NCBI GenBank assembly: GCA_947426455.1
Contig: CANEEC010000003.1
Coordinates: forward strand, 1 to 49,104
Direction of reading: 5' to 3'
DNA: 49,104 nucleotides
From: an uncultured Clostridia bacterium
GTDB taxonomy: Bacteria > Bacillota > Clostridia > Peptostreptococcales > Anaerovoracaceae
This document shows positions 1 to 7,214 of this stretch, piece after piece. Both the position numbers and the translations under genes were made by a program. The stretch's first letter is position 1, and each line of letters starts with the position of its first letter. The notes below the pieces were generated by a model that saw only the letters and a list, made by a program, of their open reading frames with translations, had not been told where the DNA came from and did not search any database.

Positions 1-113
1 TGATTTCGCAGTTCCTCCAGCGTACTTCCCTCATCTACCTGCAAGGCAAGCCATTCCCCATCGGGATGCAGCTTCAGTCGAATGTTGATTTTTTCCCTCT
101 TATTATTTTCCAT
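1..113 (-). CDS. Partial hypothetical protein (N-terminal 37 residues)
   Basis: The gene runs off the left edge, so only its first 37 codons are visible. It starts with ATG at 111-113, preceded by a clear AGGGGA ribosome binding site about 8 bases upstream. The visible peptide begins MENNKREKINIRLKLHPDG and continues with alternating hydrophobic residues and the stretch VDEGSTLEELR. That pattern would suit the first strands and helix of a beta-grasp (ubiquitin/ThiS-like) fold, but 37 residues are too few to assign a family. A TGG-TATAAT promoter lies about 140 bases upstream on the same strand and probably drives it. Confidence 0.6.
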   Translation of the reverse strand, partial: MENNKREKINIRLKLHPDGEWLALQVDEGSTLEELRN

Positions 114-123
114 AAGTTTTCCC

Positions 124-318
124 CTATTTTTCTAATCGGTTGATGTCATCCATCATTTTCTTAAACGTACCGGACGATAAAAAAACTTCGTCCGCGGCCT
201 TATCTTGTCCGCCGACAAATTGAACAACGCCGCAGGTCAATCGTGGGATAACAACATTATACCACATTAAGCATGCGCTGAAACTCAATACGACGCAAAT
301 TACCTCAAAATACGACAA
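124..318 (-). CDS. Doubtful small ORF upstream of the edge gene
   Basis: This 64-codon frame would begin with TTG and has no convincing ribosome binding site. A strong TATAAT promoter (256-261) lies inside it, so a transcript from that promoter would miss its first third. The N-terminal part is hydrophobic and could be a membrane anchor, and the C-terminal part is charged (ending NRLEK). It stops 10 bases before the next gene's ATG, which would suit translational coupling. A shorter product from an internal start is possible. I do not recognise a family, and it may equally be 5' untranslated sequence. Confidence 0.25.
   Translation of the reverse strand: MSYFEVICVVLSFSACLMWYNVVIPRLTCGVVQFVGGQDKAADEVFLSSGTFKKMMDDINRLEK
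256..264 (-). promoter_or_regulatory. Extended -10 promoter for the left-edge gene
   Basis: On the minus strand the sequence reads TGG-TATAAT, a perfect -10 hexamer with an extended TGn element. No good -35 is visible at 17 bases. Transcription would start near 249 and run towards the edge gene. Confidence 0.55.
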
Positions 319-387
319 ATGCTTGTCCCATGTCTAATAAAATTTCGCTTTGAATGAAAATGCCGGTTTGTGGGCGGCGCGACAATA

Positions 388-424
388 GGGGTTCTCCGTC
401 TCTTATGAGATAGAGAACCCTTTT
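388..424. terminator. Stem-loop after the Cys-rich peptide gene
   Basis: GGGTTCTC pairs with GAGAACCC around a smaller inner stem (TCTC/GAGA). The T run (421-424) lies on the plus-strand side, while the gene that ends next to it (434-568) is on the minus strand, so the direction of termination is unclear. Confidence 0.5.
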
Positions 425-433
425 GATGCATTT

Positions 434-568
434 TTAGCAGCAGCAGTTACTGTTGGAGTCGTTGTTACATCCTCCGCACATTCCGGGCATGCACAGAATG
501 ATCAGTAACAATAAAAAGAAGAACAGCAGACTGTCGTCGATGCCACATCCATTATTGCAGTAACCCAT
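434..568 (-). CDS. Cys-rich 44-residue membrane peptide, YjcZ-like
   Basis: The gene encodes 44 residues and starts with ATG at 566-568 behind an excellent AAGGAGG site 7 bases upstream. The architecture is a short N-terminus with two Cys (MGYCNNGCG), one very hydrophobic segment at residues 14-27, then a Cys-rich tail ending NCCC. It contains eight Cys in all. This matches the layout of the small YjcZ/YnzH-type sporulation peptides of Bacilli and Clostridia, which often end in Cys- or Gly-rich tails, although the family assignment is by architecture only. It stands alone and is followed by a stem-loop. Its likely place is the membrane or spore envelope; function unknown. Confidence 0.7.
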   Translation of the reverse strand: MGYCNNGCGIDDSLLFFFLLLLIILCMPGMCGGCNNDSNSNCCC

Positions 569-730
569 ATGTTTACCTCCTTATACCTTTCAGGGTTGGT
601 TTATGGTAACAGAGTATGCCGAAACCGTATATTTGGTGACACTGCCGCCGGGCGCTCCCGTTTTCGGCAAAGAAAACGGGTTGTGTTTCGGAAAAAATAA
701 ACAAAAACTGGACAGCCTCCTGCAAATTAG

Positions 731-739
731 TGGTATACT
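731..739 (+). promoter_or_regulatory. Extended -10 promoter of the CapK-like gene
   Basis: TGG-TATACT gives an extended -10 at 731-739. A near-consensus -35 TGGACA lies 19 bases upstream, a long spacer that the extended -10 would compensate. The transcript would start about 80 bases before the ATG. The rest of 569-828 shows no gene. Confidence 0.5.
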
Positions 740-828
740 TATCATTGGCAGAGCATGAAGCGTCGCCGGCGGGTGACTGAAACCAGCGTTCTGCCGACGA
801 TACAAACGAATTGGAAAGGGCGACAGCT

Positions 829-2223
829 ATGGATTTCATCAAACCTTGGATCGAGGGCATCGTATACCCTCTGATGGAAATAAAAAACGGAAATCGCATC
901 CGTCAATACCTTGCGGATCTGAAAACAACACAGAATTACACCAAAAGCCAGCTGATTCAGCTTCAACGGGATAAATTGACCTCCCTTTTGCTGGACTGTG
1001 CGGAAAACGTCCCCGCCTATGAAGGGTTAGGCCTTGAAAAGCAGTACATCATCCAGGATCCCTTTGCTGCGCTGCAGCGGGTTCCCATCCTTACGAAAAA
1101 GCAATTTCAATCCGAAGCCGAACAGTATATCAGCAAAAAGGCGGATATTTCCAGCCTGATCACCAACAAATCCGGCGGTTCCACCGGTGAACCGGTAATC
1201 TTCTACATGGATCGTTATACCGTAGAACACTATGAAGCCGCCCGTTGGCGCGGTCTTTCCTGGTGGGGCATCACTCCCGGAAGCCGCAGCGTGATGATCT
1301 GGGGAAACCCCATCGAACTTGCTGCCAATCAGGCGGAAAGCTACCGCAAAAAAGATAAATACCTGAAAAACCGGATTACCATTTCCGCTTATCAGCTGAA
1401 TCCCGGCCGATTGCAGGAATATGTAAACACCATCAATAAATATCGTCCGGAATATCTGTACGGTTATGCTACGGCCATTTTCGCTTTTGCCCAGATGATG
1501 GAGGCAGCCGGACTTCGCCTTTCCCTTTCACTGAAAGCTGTCGTCTCCACCTCGGAAACTCTTCACGATCACCAAAGACAGCTGATCGAACGGGTTTTCT
1601 CCTGTCCCTGCATCAACGAATACGGCGCCAGAGATGCAGGTATTCTGGGATACGAGGCTCCGGATCGAAAAATACACGCCACCTTTGAAAACGCTGTCAT
1701 TGAACTGCTGGATCCCATTACGCTAACACCCGTTTCGGACGGTGAAAGCGGTTTGATCTGCGTCACCGATCTGAACAACGCAGTACAGCCTCGCCTTCGT
1801 TACATCTTAGGCGACCTGGCAACCTGGGATCCCGCTTCTTCGCCAGAAAGCGATCAACCCGATGAAAGCTATACCAACGCTCTGCCTGTTTTGCAGAGCC
1901 TGGACGGACGGCAAGATGCCCTGTTGATCGCCGCCGACGGCACGCTGGTACACGGAAACTTCGTCAGCCAGTTGACCAGAAAATACCCGGATATTCTAAA
2001 GTTTCAGGTGGTTCAGCACTCGCGCGAAGCCGCTACGGCCAAGGTGATCCTTCGCGCTCAATCCGCTGACCCACAGCGGACGCTGGCCGCTTACCAACAG
2101 GATCTGGAAACCCTTCTTCCCGGCGTCTCCTTCACCATGGAACAGGTGGAAGAACTTCTGCCCAGCAAATCGGGAAAATACCGTTACACCATTCGCGAAT
2201 TTGAAGATGTTAAAGGAATCTGA
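829..2223 (+). CDS. CapK/PaaK-like phenylacetate-CoA ligase family protein
   Basis: The protein has 464 residues and belongs to the adenylate-forming superfamily, in the PaaK/CapK branch. The phosphate-binding loop is visible as KSGGSTGEP near residue 115, and the conserved NEYGARDAG segment (the usual adenine-binding Y/F-G-x-[ST] region) follows near residue 270. A C-terminal small domain ends in the typical SGKYRY segment. I chose ATG 829, preceded by GGAAAGGG, over an upstream TTG at 811. PaaK enzymes make aryl-CoA thioesters, while CapK-type homologues sit in polysaccharide loci and have no settled substrate. No capsule or phenylacetate genes are nearby, so the substrate is unknown. It is followed after 41 bases by the DUF3842 gene, probably in one transcript. 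Confidence 0.8.
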   Translation: MDFIKPWIEGIVYPLMEIKNGNRIRQYLADLKTTQNYTKSQLIQLQRDKLTSLLLDCAENVPAYEGLGLEKQYIIQDPFAALQRVPILTKKQFQSEAEQYISKKADISSLITNKSGGSTGEPVIFYMDRYTVEHYEAARWRGLSWWGITPGSRSVMIWGNPIELAANQAESYRKKDKYLKNRITISAYQLNPGRLQEYVNTINKYRPEYLYGYATAIFAFAQMMEAAGLRLSLSLKAVVSTSETLHDHQRQLIERVFSCPCINEYGARDAGILGYEAPDRKIHATFENAVIELLDPITLTPVSDGESGLICVTDLNNAVQPRLRYILGDLATWDPASSPESDQPDESYTNALPVLQSLDGRQDALLIAADGTLVHGNFVSQLTRKYPDILKFQVVQHSREAATAKVILRAQSADPQRTLAAYQQDLETLLPGVSFTMEQVEELLPSKSGKYRYTIREFEDVKGI

Positions 2224-2264
2224 ATCTCGCAAAACGAATCAAAACATCTGGAAAGGAGCCCTAC

Positions 2265-2681
2265 ATGAACATTCTCATCATCGACGGCCAGGGCGGTCGT
2301 CTGGGAAAACTGATCATCGAACGTCTGAAGGAATTCCAGTTATCAGAATACGTCACTGCCGTAGGAACCAACAGCGCAGCCACCACAGCCATGATGAAGG
2401 CCGGTGCATCTCAGGGCGCCACCGGCGAAAACGCGGTGATCGTCAACAGCAGACACGCCGACATCATCGCAGGTCCTCTGGGAATCATCTGCGCCGACGC
2501 CCTTTTAGGCGAGGTTACCGCCGCTATGGCCGTGGCCGTAGGGCGAAGCAGCGCCCGTAAGCTGTTAATTCCCACCAATCGCTGCAACCATCAGATCATA
2601 GGCGCGTCCGAAACCCTTTCCATGAACGATCTGGCGCAGAAGGCCGCGGAGCAGATCCGTCAGCTATGCGCAGAGAAATAA
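2265..2681 (+). CDS. DUF3842 family protein
   Basis: The 138-residue protein matches the DUF3842 pattern from end to end: the N-terminal MNILIIDGQGG loop, then TAVGTNSAAT, KAGASQGATGENA, a GPLGII segment and the IPTNRCNH motif near the C-terminus. The start has a strong GAAAGGAG site 7 bases before ATG. The first 12 residues look like a nucleotide-binding Rossmann-type loop. The family is widespread in Clostridia and has no established function. It is probably co-transcribed with the CapK-like gene 41 bases upstream, and a GGAAAGCAG/CTGCTTTCC stem-loop follows the stop. Confidence 0.85.
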   Translation: MNILIIDGQGGRLGKLIIERLKEFQLSEYVTAVGTNSAATTAMMKAGASQGATGENAVIVNSRHADIIAGPLGIICADALLGEVTAAMAVAVGRSSARKLLIPTNRCNHQIIGASETLSMNDLAQKAAEQIRQLCAEK

Positions 2682-2722
2682 ACGATTTTGACAGTCTGCG
2701 CAATCCGCCTGAATACAGGCAC

Positions 2723-2754
2723 GGAAAGCAGGTTATCTCGATGATCTGCTTTCC
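2723..2754 (+). terminator. Stem-loop after the DUF3842 gene
   Basis: GGAAAGCAG pairs perfectly with CTGCTTTCC around a 14-base loop. No strong T run follows, so it is a weak terminator or an mRNA 3' end structure. Confidence 0.4.
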
Positions 2755-2805
2755 TTGCTCATACCACGTATCGGCAAATCCTGCAGACTACCTTAAAAAA
2801 CGGTT

Positions 2806-2860
2806 TTTGGGAAAAGAGGACGTGCGTAGGTCATCCCGCGACTTACAGCGCGTCCTCTTT
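2806..2860 (-). terminator. Long imperfect hairpin, probable terminator of the YdbC-like gene
   Basis: AAAGAGGACG (2813-2822) pairs perfectly with CGTCCTCTTT (2851-2860), and an inner GTAGGTC/GACTTAC stem extends it. Read on the minus strand it is followed by TTTTCCC, which suits termination downstream of the minus-strand gene ending at 2909. Confidence 0.5.
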
Positions 2861-2908
2861 CCTGTCTGAAAGAAAATTTAGAATATGGGTGATAGTTCAG
2901 CCGTCCCT

Positions 2909-3280
2909 TTAAAAGGGAACATGCTGAACAAAGCCTTCGCCCACCGCCTGTTCTTCCGTGGCGGTAAGCGGCTCTTCCTTTTTTCTGCGGCTTTTCGCCT
3001 TTGGCACTTCCACCATCTGCAAATCCACATCCGCCAAAATATTGCGCAGTTCGCGAATCTCACTCTTTGTAAAGGTAATTCCCTTCTTCATGTGTTCGTG
3101 GTACTCATCCCATTCTCTGATATCGAATTTTGCCGGCATCTGATTCCATGACACGATATTCAATTCTTTTTTCCAACCCTTGGACTCGCTCAATACGCCT
3201 ATGTGTTCGACGATTTTCACCTGAATTCGATCTCCCCTGTCCTGAGTTTCTGCCATTTCCATTCGTTCTGTACGTTCCAT
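2909..3280 (-). CDS. YdbC/PC4-like ssDNA-binding protein
   Basis: The 123-residue protein carries the PC4/YdbC core: VKIVEHIGVLSES-GWKKELNIVSWN-KFDIREWD-HMKKGITFTKSE. This fold is known from the eukaryotic coactivator PC4 and from bacterial YdbC proteins, which bind single-stranded nucleic acid. After the fold there is a basic RRKKE stretch and an acidic tail not needed for the fold. I chose the ATG at 3278-3280, which has AAAGGAG 7 bases upstream, over an upstream GTG. It is transcribed alone from a near-perfect promoter (3390-3418) through a leader containing a CCTCCGAA/TTCGGAGG hairpin. Its cellular role (replication, repair or transcription) is not settled. Confidence 0.82.
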   Translation of the reverse strand: MERTERMEMAETQDRGDRIQVKIVEHIGVLSESKGWKKELNIVSWNQMPAKFDIREWDEYHEHMKKGITFTKSEIRELRNILADVDLQMVEVPKAKSRRKKEEPLTATEEQAVGEGFVQHVPF

Positions 3281-3308
3281 TGTTTCTCCTTTCCCAATGC
3301 GCGGCACC

Positions 3309-3358
3309 CCTCCGAAGCGTTATATCAATTACCCCTTTTGAACCTCTCTTTTCGGAGG
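3309..3358 (-). promoter_or_regulatory. Leader hairpin upstream of the YdbC-like gene
   Basis: CCTCCGAA (3309-3316) and TTCGGAGG (3351-3358) form an 8-bp inverted repeat in the 5' leader. Read on the minus strand its 3' arm runs into GGAGGGG, an SD-like run ahead of the real ribosome binding site, so it could affect translation. Confidence 0.4.
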
Positions 3359-3389
3359 TCGCCGGATTTACAATATTTGGTTCATTTAA

Positions 3390-3418
3390 AATATACCATA
3401 TTAAGAAAAATATGTCAA
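3390..3418 (-). promoter_or_regulatory. Strong promoter of the YdbC-like gene
   Basis: On the minus strand there is TTGACA (3413-3418), a 17-base AT-rich spacer, and TATATT (3390-3395) with an extended TGG. The surrounding 3370-3480 is very AT-rich and holds no gene. Confidence 0.75.
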
Positions 3419-3506
3419 TTAATATTTTCTAATATTTTACATTTTATTTTTGTCATTTCTTTTTCTCATTTTAAATGCGATCTTTTGCAAGAAACCGTCT
3501 CCCCCT

Positions 3507-3565
3507 GCGAAAATCGTTAACATCATTGCCGTCCAATCGCGCGAAAATCGTTGACACGATTGCCG
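3507..3565 (+). repeat. Direct repeat overlapping the ABC-F promoter
   Basis: Two 25-base copies (3507-3531 and 3541-3565) start GCGAAAATCGTT and end ATTGCCG, differ at three positions and are 34 bases apart. In the second copy AATCGT and ACGATT form an inverted repeat that includes the -35 TTGACA. Confidence 0.7.
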
Positions 3566-3580
3566 CTCAGCCGCTAAAAT
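3551..3580 (+). promoter_or_regulatory. Promoter of the ABC-F gene
   Basis: TTGACA at 3551-3556, an 18-base spacer and TAAAAT at 3575-3580. The -35 lies inside the second copy of the direct repeat, so a protein bound there would compete with RNA polymerase. Confidence 0.65.
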
Positions 3581-3610
3581 GATACATAGTGCTAAGAAAA
3601 GGAGTTTTTT

Positions 3611-5167
3611 ATGAGCGAATTGATCGTAGAACACGTTTCTCACGGATTTGGAGGACGAAAGATTTTAGAAAACGCATCCTTCCGGCTTCAGAAGGGCGAA
3701 CACGTGGGATTGGTAGGCGCCAACGGCGAGGGAAAATCCACCTTTTTAAATATCATCACCGGCCAGCTGATGCCGGATGAAGGAAATATCACCTGGGGAA
3801 AGCGAACCACCGTGGGATATTTGGATCAGCATTCCTCTTTAAAGGCGGGAACCACTATCCGCCAGGTTCTGCGTCAGGCCTTTCAGAGTTACACCCTCCT
3901 GGAACAGGAGATGCTGAAACTGTACGAAGATATGGCTACAGCGCCGGAGGATAAAATAGAAAAGATGATGGAAGACGCCGGTGAAATTCAGGCGCTTTTG
4001 GATCACAGCGGCTACTACGCGCTGGATTCTAAAATCGAAGAGGTGGCCAACGGTCTGGGTTTGGGTTCCATCGGTCTGGATCGCGACGTTGCCGACCTGT
4101 CCGGCGGCCAGCGAACCAAGGTTCTGCTGACAAAGCTGCTGCTTTCTGATCCCTCCATCCTAATTTTGGACGAACCTACCAACTATCTGGATGTGGAACA
4201 CATTCAGTGGCTGACCCGCTATCTTCAGGAATTTGAAAATGCGTTTTTGCTGGTCTCCCACGACGTGGGCTTTCTCAACGATGTGGTCAACGTCATCTAC
4301 CATGTAAACGATGGGGAACTGACCCGCTATACGGGCAACTACGACCAGTTCACCCGCATGTACGAAATCAAAAAGCGACAGGAGCTTGCGGCCTACGAAA
4401 AGCAGCAGGCGGAAATCGAACGCATGGAGGATTTCATCGCCCGGAATAAGGCTCGCGTCGCCACCCGGGGCATGGCCAATTCCCGTCAGAAGATGCTGGA
4501 TCGCATGGAGGTTTTGGAAAAGCCTAAGGAAAAAATCAAACCGGTCTTTGGCTTCCAAGAGGCGCGCACACCCTCCCGTTTTATCGTCCGCGCAGAGAAT
4601 CTGGTTCTGGGTTACGACGAACCGCTGACCAGACCTGTAACCTTCAACATCGAACGCGGCCAGAAAATCGCCATCATGGGAACCAACGGTCTGGGCAAGA
4701 CCACGCTTTTAAGAACCATCCTCGGAGAAATCCCCGCGATTTCCGGAAAGAGCGAACTGGGCGATTTCCTGATCCCCGGCTATTTTCAGCAAGAGGCGGA
4801 GCGAGACAACGATCAGACCGCTTTAGAGAGTTTCTGGGCGGAATTCCCCACTCTGACCAACGGCGAGGTGCGCAACGCCCTGGCCCGCTGCGGGCTTACC
4901 AGCGAGCATATCACCTCTCAGATGCGGGTATTGTCCGGCGGTGAAAACGCCAAGGTACGCCTTGCCAAGCTGATGCAGCGTCCGGCCAACTGGCTGGTAT
5001 TGGACGAACCCACCAATCATCTGGATGTGGACGCCAAGGAAGAATTGAAACGCGCGCTGAAAGAATATAAAGGAAGCGTTCTTTTGGTCTGCCACGAACC
5101 GGACTTCTACCGGGACTGGGTAACCGACATCTGGAACGTAGAGGACTGGACGACGAAGATCGTATAG
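3611..5167 (+). CDS. ABC-F family ATPase (YbiT/YkpA-like)
   Basis: The 518-residue protein has two ABC ATPase domains and no membrane domain, which defines the ABC-F class of ribosome-acting translation factors. Domain 1 has Walker A GANGEGKST (residues 36-44), signature LSGGQ and Walker B ILDEPTNYLD. Domain 2 has Walker A GTNGLGKTT, signature LSGGE and VLDEPTNHLD. The charged linker between them (AAYEKQQAEIERMEDF region) corresponds to the P-site tRNA interaction motif. Some ABC-F proteins give resistance to ribosome-targeting antibiotics, but the long tandem layout and conservation fit a housekeeping YbiT/YkpA-like member better. The start has AAAAGGAG 6 bases upstream. Transcription is from the 3551-3580 promoter over a duplicated element. 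Confidence 0.88.
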   Translation: MSELIVEHVSHGFGGRKILENASFRLQKGEHVGLVGANGEGKSTFLNIITGQLMPDEGNITWGKRTTVGYLDQHSSLKAGTTIRQVLRQAFQSYTLLEQEMLKLYEDMATAPEDKIEKMMEDAGEIQALLDHSGYYALDSKIEEVANGLGLGSIGLDRDVADLSGGQRTKVLLTKLLLSDPSILILDEPTNYLDVEHIQWLTRYLQEFENAFLLVSHDVGFLNDVVNVIYHVNDGELTRYTGNYDQFTRMYEIKKRQELAAYEKQQAEIERMEDFIARNKARVATRGMANSRQKMLDRMEVLEKPKEKIKPVFGFQEARTPSRFIVRAENLVLGYDEPLTRPVTFNIERGQKIAIMGTNGLGKTTLLRTILGEIPAISGKSELGDFLIPGYFQQEAERDNDQTALESFWAEFPTLTNGEVRNALARCGLTSEHITSQMRVLSGGENAKVRLAKLMQRPANWLVLDEPTNHLDVDAKEELKRALKEYKGSVLLVCHEPDFYRDWVTDIWNVEDWTTKIV

Positions 5168-5176
5168 TCAACAAAA

Positions 5177-5215
5177 AAGGACTTGCCGCCCGCAAAAAGC
5201 AGACAGCAAGTTCTT
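5177..5215. terminator. Terminator between convergent genes
   Basis: AAGGACTTGC pairs with GCAAGTTCTT (one G-U) between the converging ABC-F and MerR-methyltransferase genes. It is flanked by A-rich and T-rich sequence and could act in both directions. Confidence 0.6.
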
Positions 5216-5216
5216 T

Positions 5217-6242
5217 CTATTCGTTCACCGTAATCCGAAAGGATCGCACAAAAGCGCCGGTCTTTTTCATTTCCACGCTGCATCCCTTTCGTTTCAGCAT
5301 ATCGCAGAAATCGCCCACGATCAGAAAATATTCCGTATCCACAGAGCGCAGTCCCTTTCTGTCCTCCATCTCCTGATAAATCCACTTGCGGCACTGCTTT
5401 TCCTCCTGGGACAGAAAACATCGATCCACAATGTAAAGCACCCCGCCTGGCTTCGTCCAGCCAAGCAGACGGTCCACCGCCCGCTCCTGAAAAGGATAAG
5501 CGATATGGTGCAGCAAAAATGTGGAAATCACCACATCGTAGTGTTCACCGTTCAAAATCTTTTCCGCCGCCGGTTCTGCCACGTCACCCAAAACGTATTT
5601 CCGCCCGGGAAAGTTCTGGCGGCCCGATAGCAGCATGGGAAGACTGTTGTCTAAAATCGTCACATCACGAAATTCCGGAAGTTCCTCCCACAGATGGCAG
5701 GTGCCGCCGCCCACGTCCAAAATGCGGCAATCCTGCGGAAGCGTTCGGAGAAAATTTCTGGCGTCCTCGATACCGCTTTGATAGGCCAAATCCTTTTCCA
5801 GAAAGCGCTGGACGTAGTTTTCCGCCATCTCGTCAAAATTCCACTGATCGCGAATCACTTCGTACATGGGCGACGTTTCGCTCTGTTTCAGGCTCTCCAT
5901 GGGATCGGTTCCCGCAAGCATCTGATTGATAGCCGCCGTGATGTTTCTGTGATTCTGCGTAAGCTGACATTGCTGCATCTCGATGGCCTTCAACTGAAAA
6001 TAAAAGGCGTACAGAACGCTGTCCGCCTGATCTTCCTTTTCCCGAAAGATTCTTTCGATCTCCTTCACGGAAAATCCCAAATTCCGCAGCATCACAATCA
6101 ATTGAATCCGCAGCACATCTTCTTCCGAATATTCCCGATAATTGTTGTCGCCCCGTTTCGGATGAATCAAACCGCCGTCCTCATACACCCGCAGCATCTT
6201 CGTTGTCACCGAAAGCCGCCGGCAAATTTCCTTTGTATTCAC
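5217..6242 (-). CDS. MerR-type regulator fused to a SAM-dependent methyltransferase
   Basis: The 341-residue product begins with a MerR winged helix (residues 2-70: TKEICRRLSVTTKMLRVYE, then NNYREYSEEDV and LGFSVKEIERIF) followed by a dimerisation helix to about residue 110. Residues 130-340 form a class I methyltransferase: ILDVGGGTC (motif I, 174-182), TILDNS (acidic loop end), DVVISTFLLHHI and KPGGVLYIVD. I chose the GTG at 6240-6242 because GGGAGG lies 5 bases upstream; longer frames overlap the PHP gene upstream. MerR proteins usually carry small ligand-binding C-termini, so the enzyme domain is unusual and could sense or modify the inducer. It is the last gene of a minus-strand run with the PHP and DJ-1 genes. 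Confidence 0.82.
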   Translation of the reverse strand: MNTKEICRRLSVTTKMLRVYEDGGLIHPKRGDNNYREYSEEDVLRIQLIVMLRNLGFSVKEIERIFREKEDQADSVLYAFYFQLKAIEMQQCQLTQNHRNITAAINQMLAGTDPMESLKQSETSPMYEVIRDQWNFDEMAENYVQRFLEKDLAYQSGIEDARNFLRTLPQDCRILDVGGGTCHLWEELPEFRDVTILDNSLPMLLSGRQNFPGRKYVLGDVAEPAAEKILNGEHYDVVISTFLLHHIAYPFQERAVDRLLGWTKPGGVLYIVDRCFLSQEEKQCRKWIYQEMEDRKGLRSVDTEYFLIVGDFCDMLKRKGCSVEMKKTGAFVRSFRITVNE

Positions 6243-6265
6243 AACATCCTCCCGCCATAGAACCT

Positions 6266-7207
6266 TTACCGGCGCATGTTTAAAAGCGCATCGGCTGCCG
6301 CCTTTGCCGCTTCCTCTACTGCCCATGGCAGCTGTTCTTCCTCCCAGCCTTGAAAGCAACCCGCCAGGCGAACGTCCTCCCGCATTTCCGAGCCGTGGTA
6401 GTCCGACCCCGCGGTGATCCTCAGTCCCCGCTGCTGCGCCAGCCGGCACAGGTATTCGGTCTCCTCTCGACCGTGGGAAGAATAAAAGCATTCCATGCCG
6501 TCCAGTCCCAACGCCACCAGCTTATCCAAAATCACAGTCATTTTTTCCCGATAAGCCAGATGCGCCGGATCGTCAAATTGCCGGCCGGCCGGAGAAATTC
6601 GCCCTTCCCAAAACACCTTGTAGGGATGTGCCAGCACCGCCATTCCGCCGGCGCCGTGAATGAGATCGATGGCCTCCGCAGCTGTTACCCGATCTCTGCG
6701 CACGATTTTAAGCTGGGGAGACGCCAAAAGCCGCTCCGAGCGAAACACCTGAGCAACCGACGCCGCATAGCCGCGCTTTACCAGCGCTCTGGCGATGTTG
6801 GGTTTTCCGATGTATTCCTGTCCCGGATATACCTGCAATTCTTCCTTTGTCAGCGAAATGCCCATCTGGCGAAAGATATCCAGCATGCGATCGTTGCGCT
6901 CTTTTCGCTTTTCTCTCATCCAGAGGATGCGCTCCCGCATGTGTTTTTGCCGGTGGTCGATGCCCAGTCCCAAAATGTGCATGGTGCAGTCCAGCGTTTC
7001 CAAATAGCTGGAAAACTCCACGCCGCCGATGACCTGCACGCCAAAGCGCTCTCCCGCCGCCAGCGCTTCATCGATGCCGAAGGTGCCGTCGTGATCGGTG
7101 AGCGCCACGATTTCCAGTCCTTTGCGAGATGCTTCTTCCACCAAAGCACAGGGAGACAAATTTCCGTCGGAATACCAGCTGTGAGTGTGGAGATCGATTT
7201 TTTTCAT
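6266..7207 (-). CDS. PHP-domain phosphoesterase (TrpH/RNase AM-like)
   Basis: The 313-residue protein has the full set of PHP metal motifs: DLHTHSWYSDG at the N-terminus, ALTDHDG, GVEFSS, VLAHPYK and a C-terminal AGSDYHG. The order and the insertion after the GVEF motif fit the TrpH/YciV class, some members of which degrade 3',5'-bisnucleotides or short RNA 5' ends (RNase AM). I chose the ATG at 7205-7207, just after the stop of the DJ-1 gene (7215-7217), over an upstream TTG that overlaps it. The ribosome binding site is weak (AGGCCGG), so translation may be coupled to the upstream gene. Confidence 0.82.
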   Translation of the reverse strand: MKKIDLHTHSWYSDGNLSPCALVEEASRKGLEIVALTDHDGTFGIDEALAAGERFGVQVIGGVEFSSYLETLDCTMHILGLGIDHRQKHMRERILWMREKRKERNDRMLDIFRQMGISLTKEELQVYPGQEYIGKPNIARALVKRGYAASVAQVFRSERLLASPQLKIVRRDRVTAAEAIDLIHGAGGMAVLAHPYKVFWEGRISPAGRQFDDPAHLAYREKMTVILDKLVALGLDGMECFYSSHGREETEYLCRLAQQRGLRITAGSDYHGSEMREDVRLAGCFQGWEEEQLPWAVEEAAKAAADALLNMRR

Positions 7208-7214
7208 GGCCGGC

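Noticed and set aside
573-899. A 108-residue frame opposite the CapK promoter
   Set aside because: It overlaps the promoter and start of the CapK-like gene, has no ribosome binding site and unnatural composition.
2666-2869. A 67-residue frame after the DUF3842 gene
   Set aside because: It overlaps two hairpins and the end of DUF3842 and has no ribosome binding site.
3507-3565. CRISPR or insertion-sequence remnant
   Set aside because: Only two copies, imperfect, with a 9-base gap, and no cas or transposase genes nearby.
6243-6491. An 83-codon extension of the MerR-methyltransferase
   Set aside because: It overlaps the PHP gene on the same strand and is low-complexity; the GTG at 6242 has a perfect ribosome binding site.
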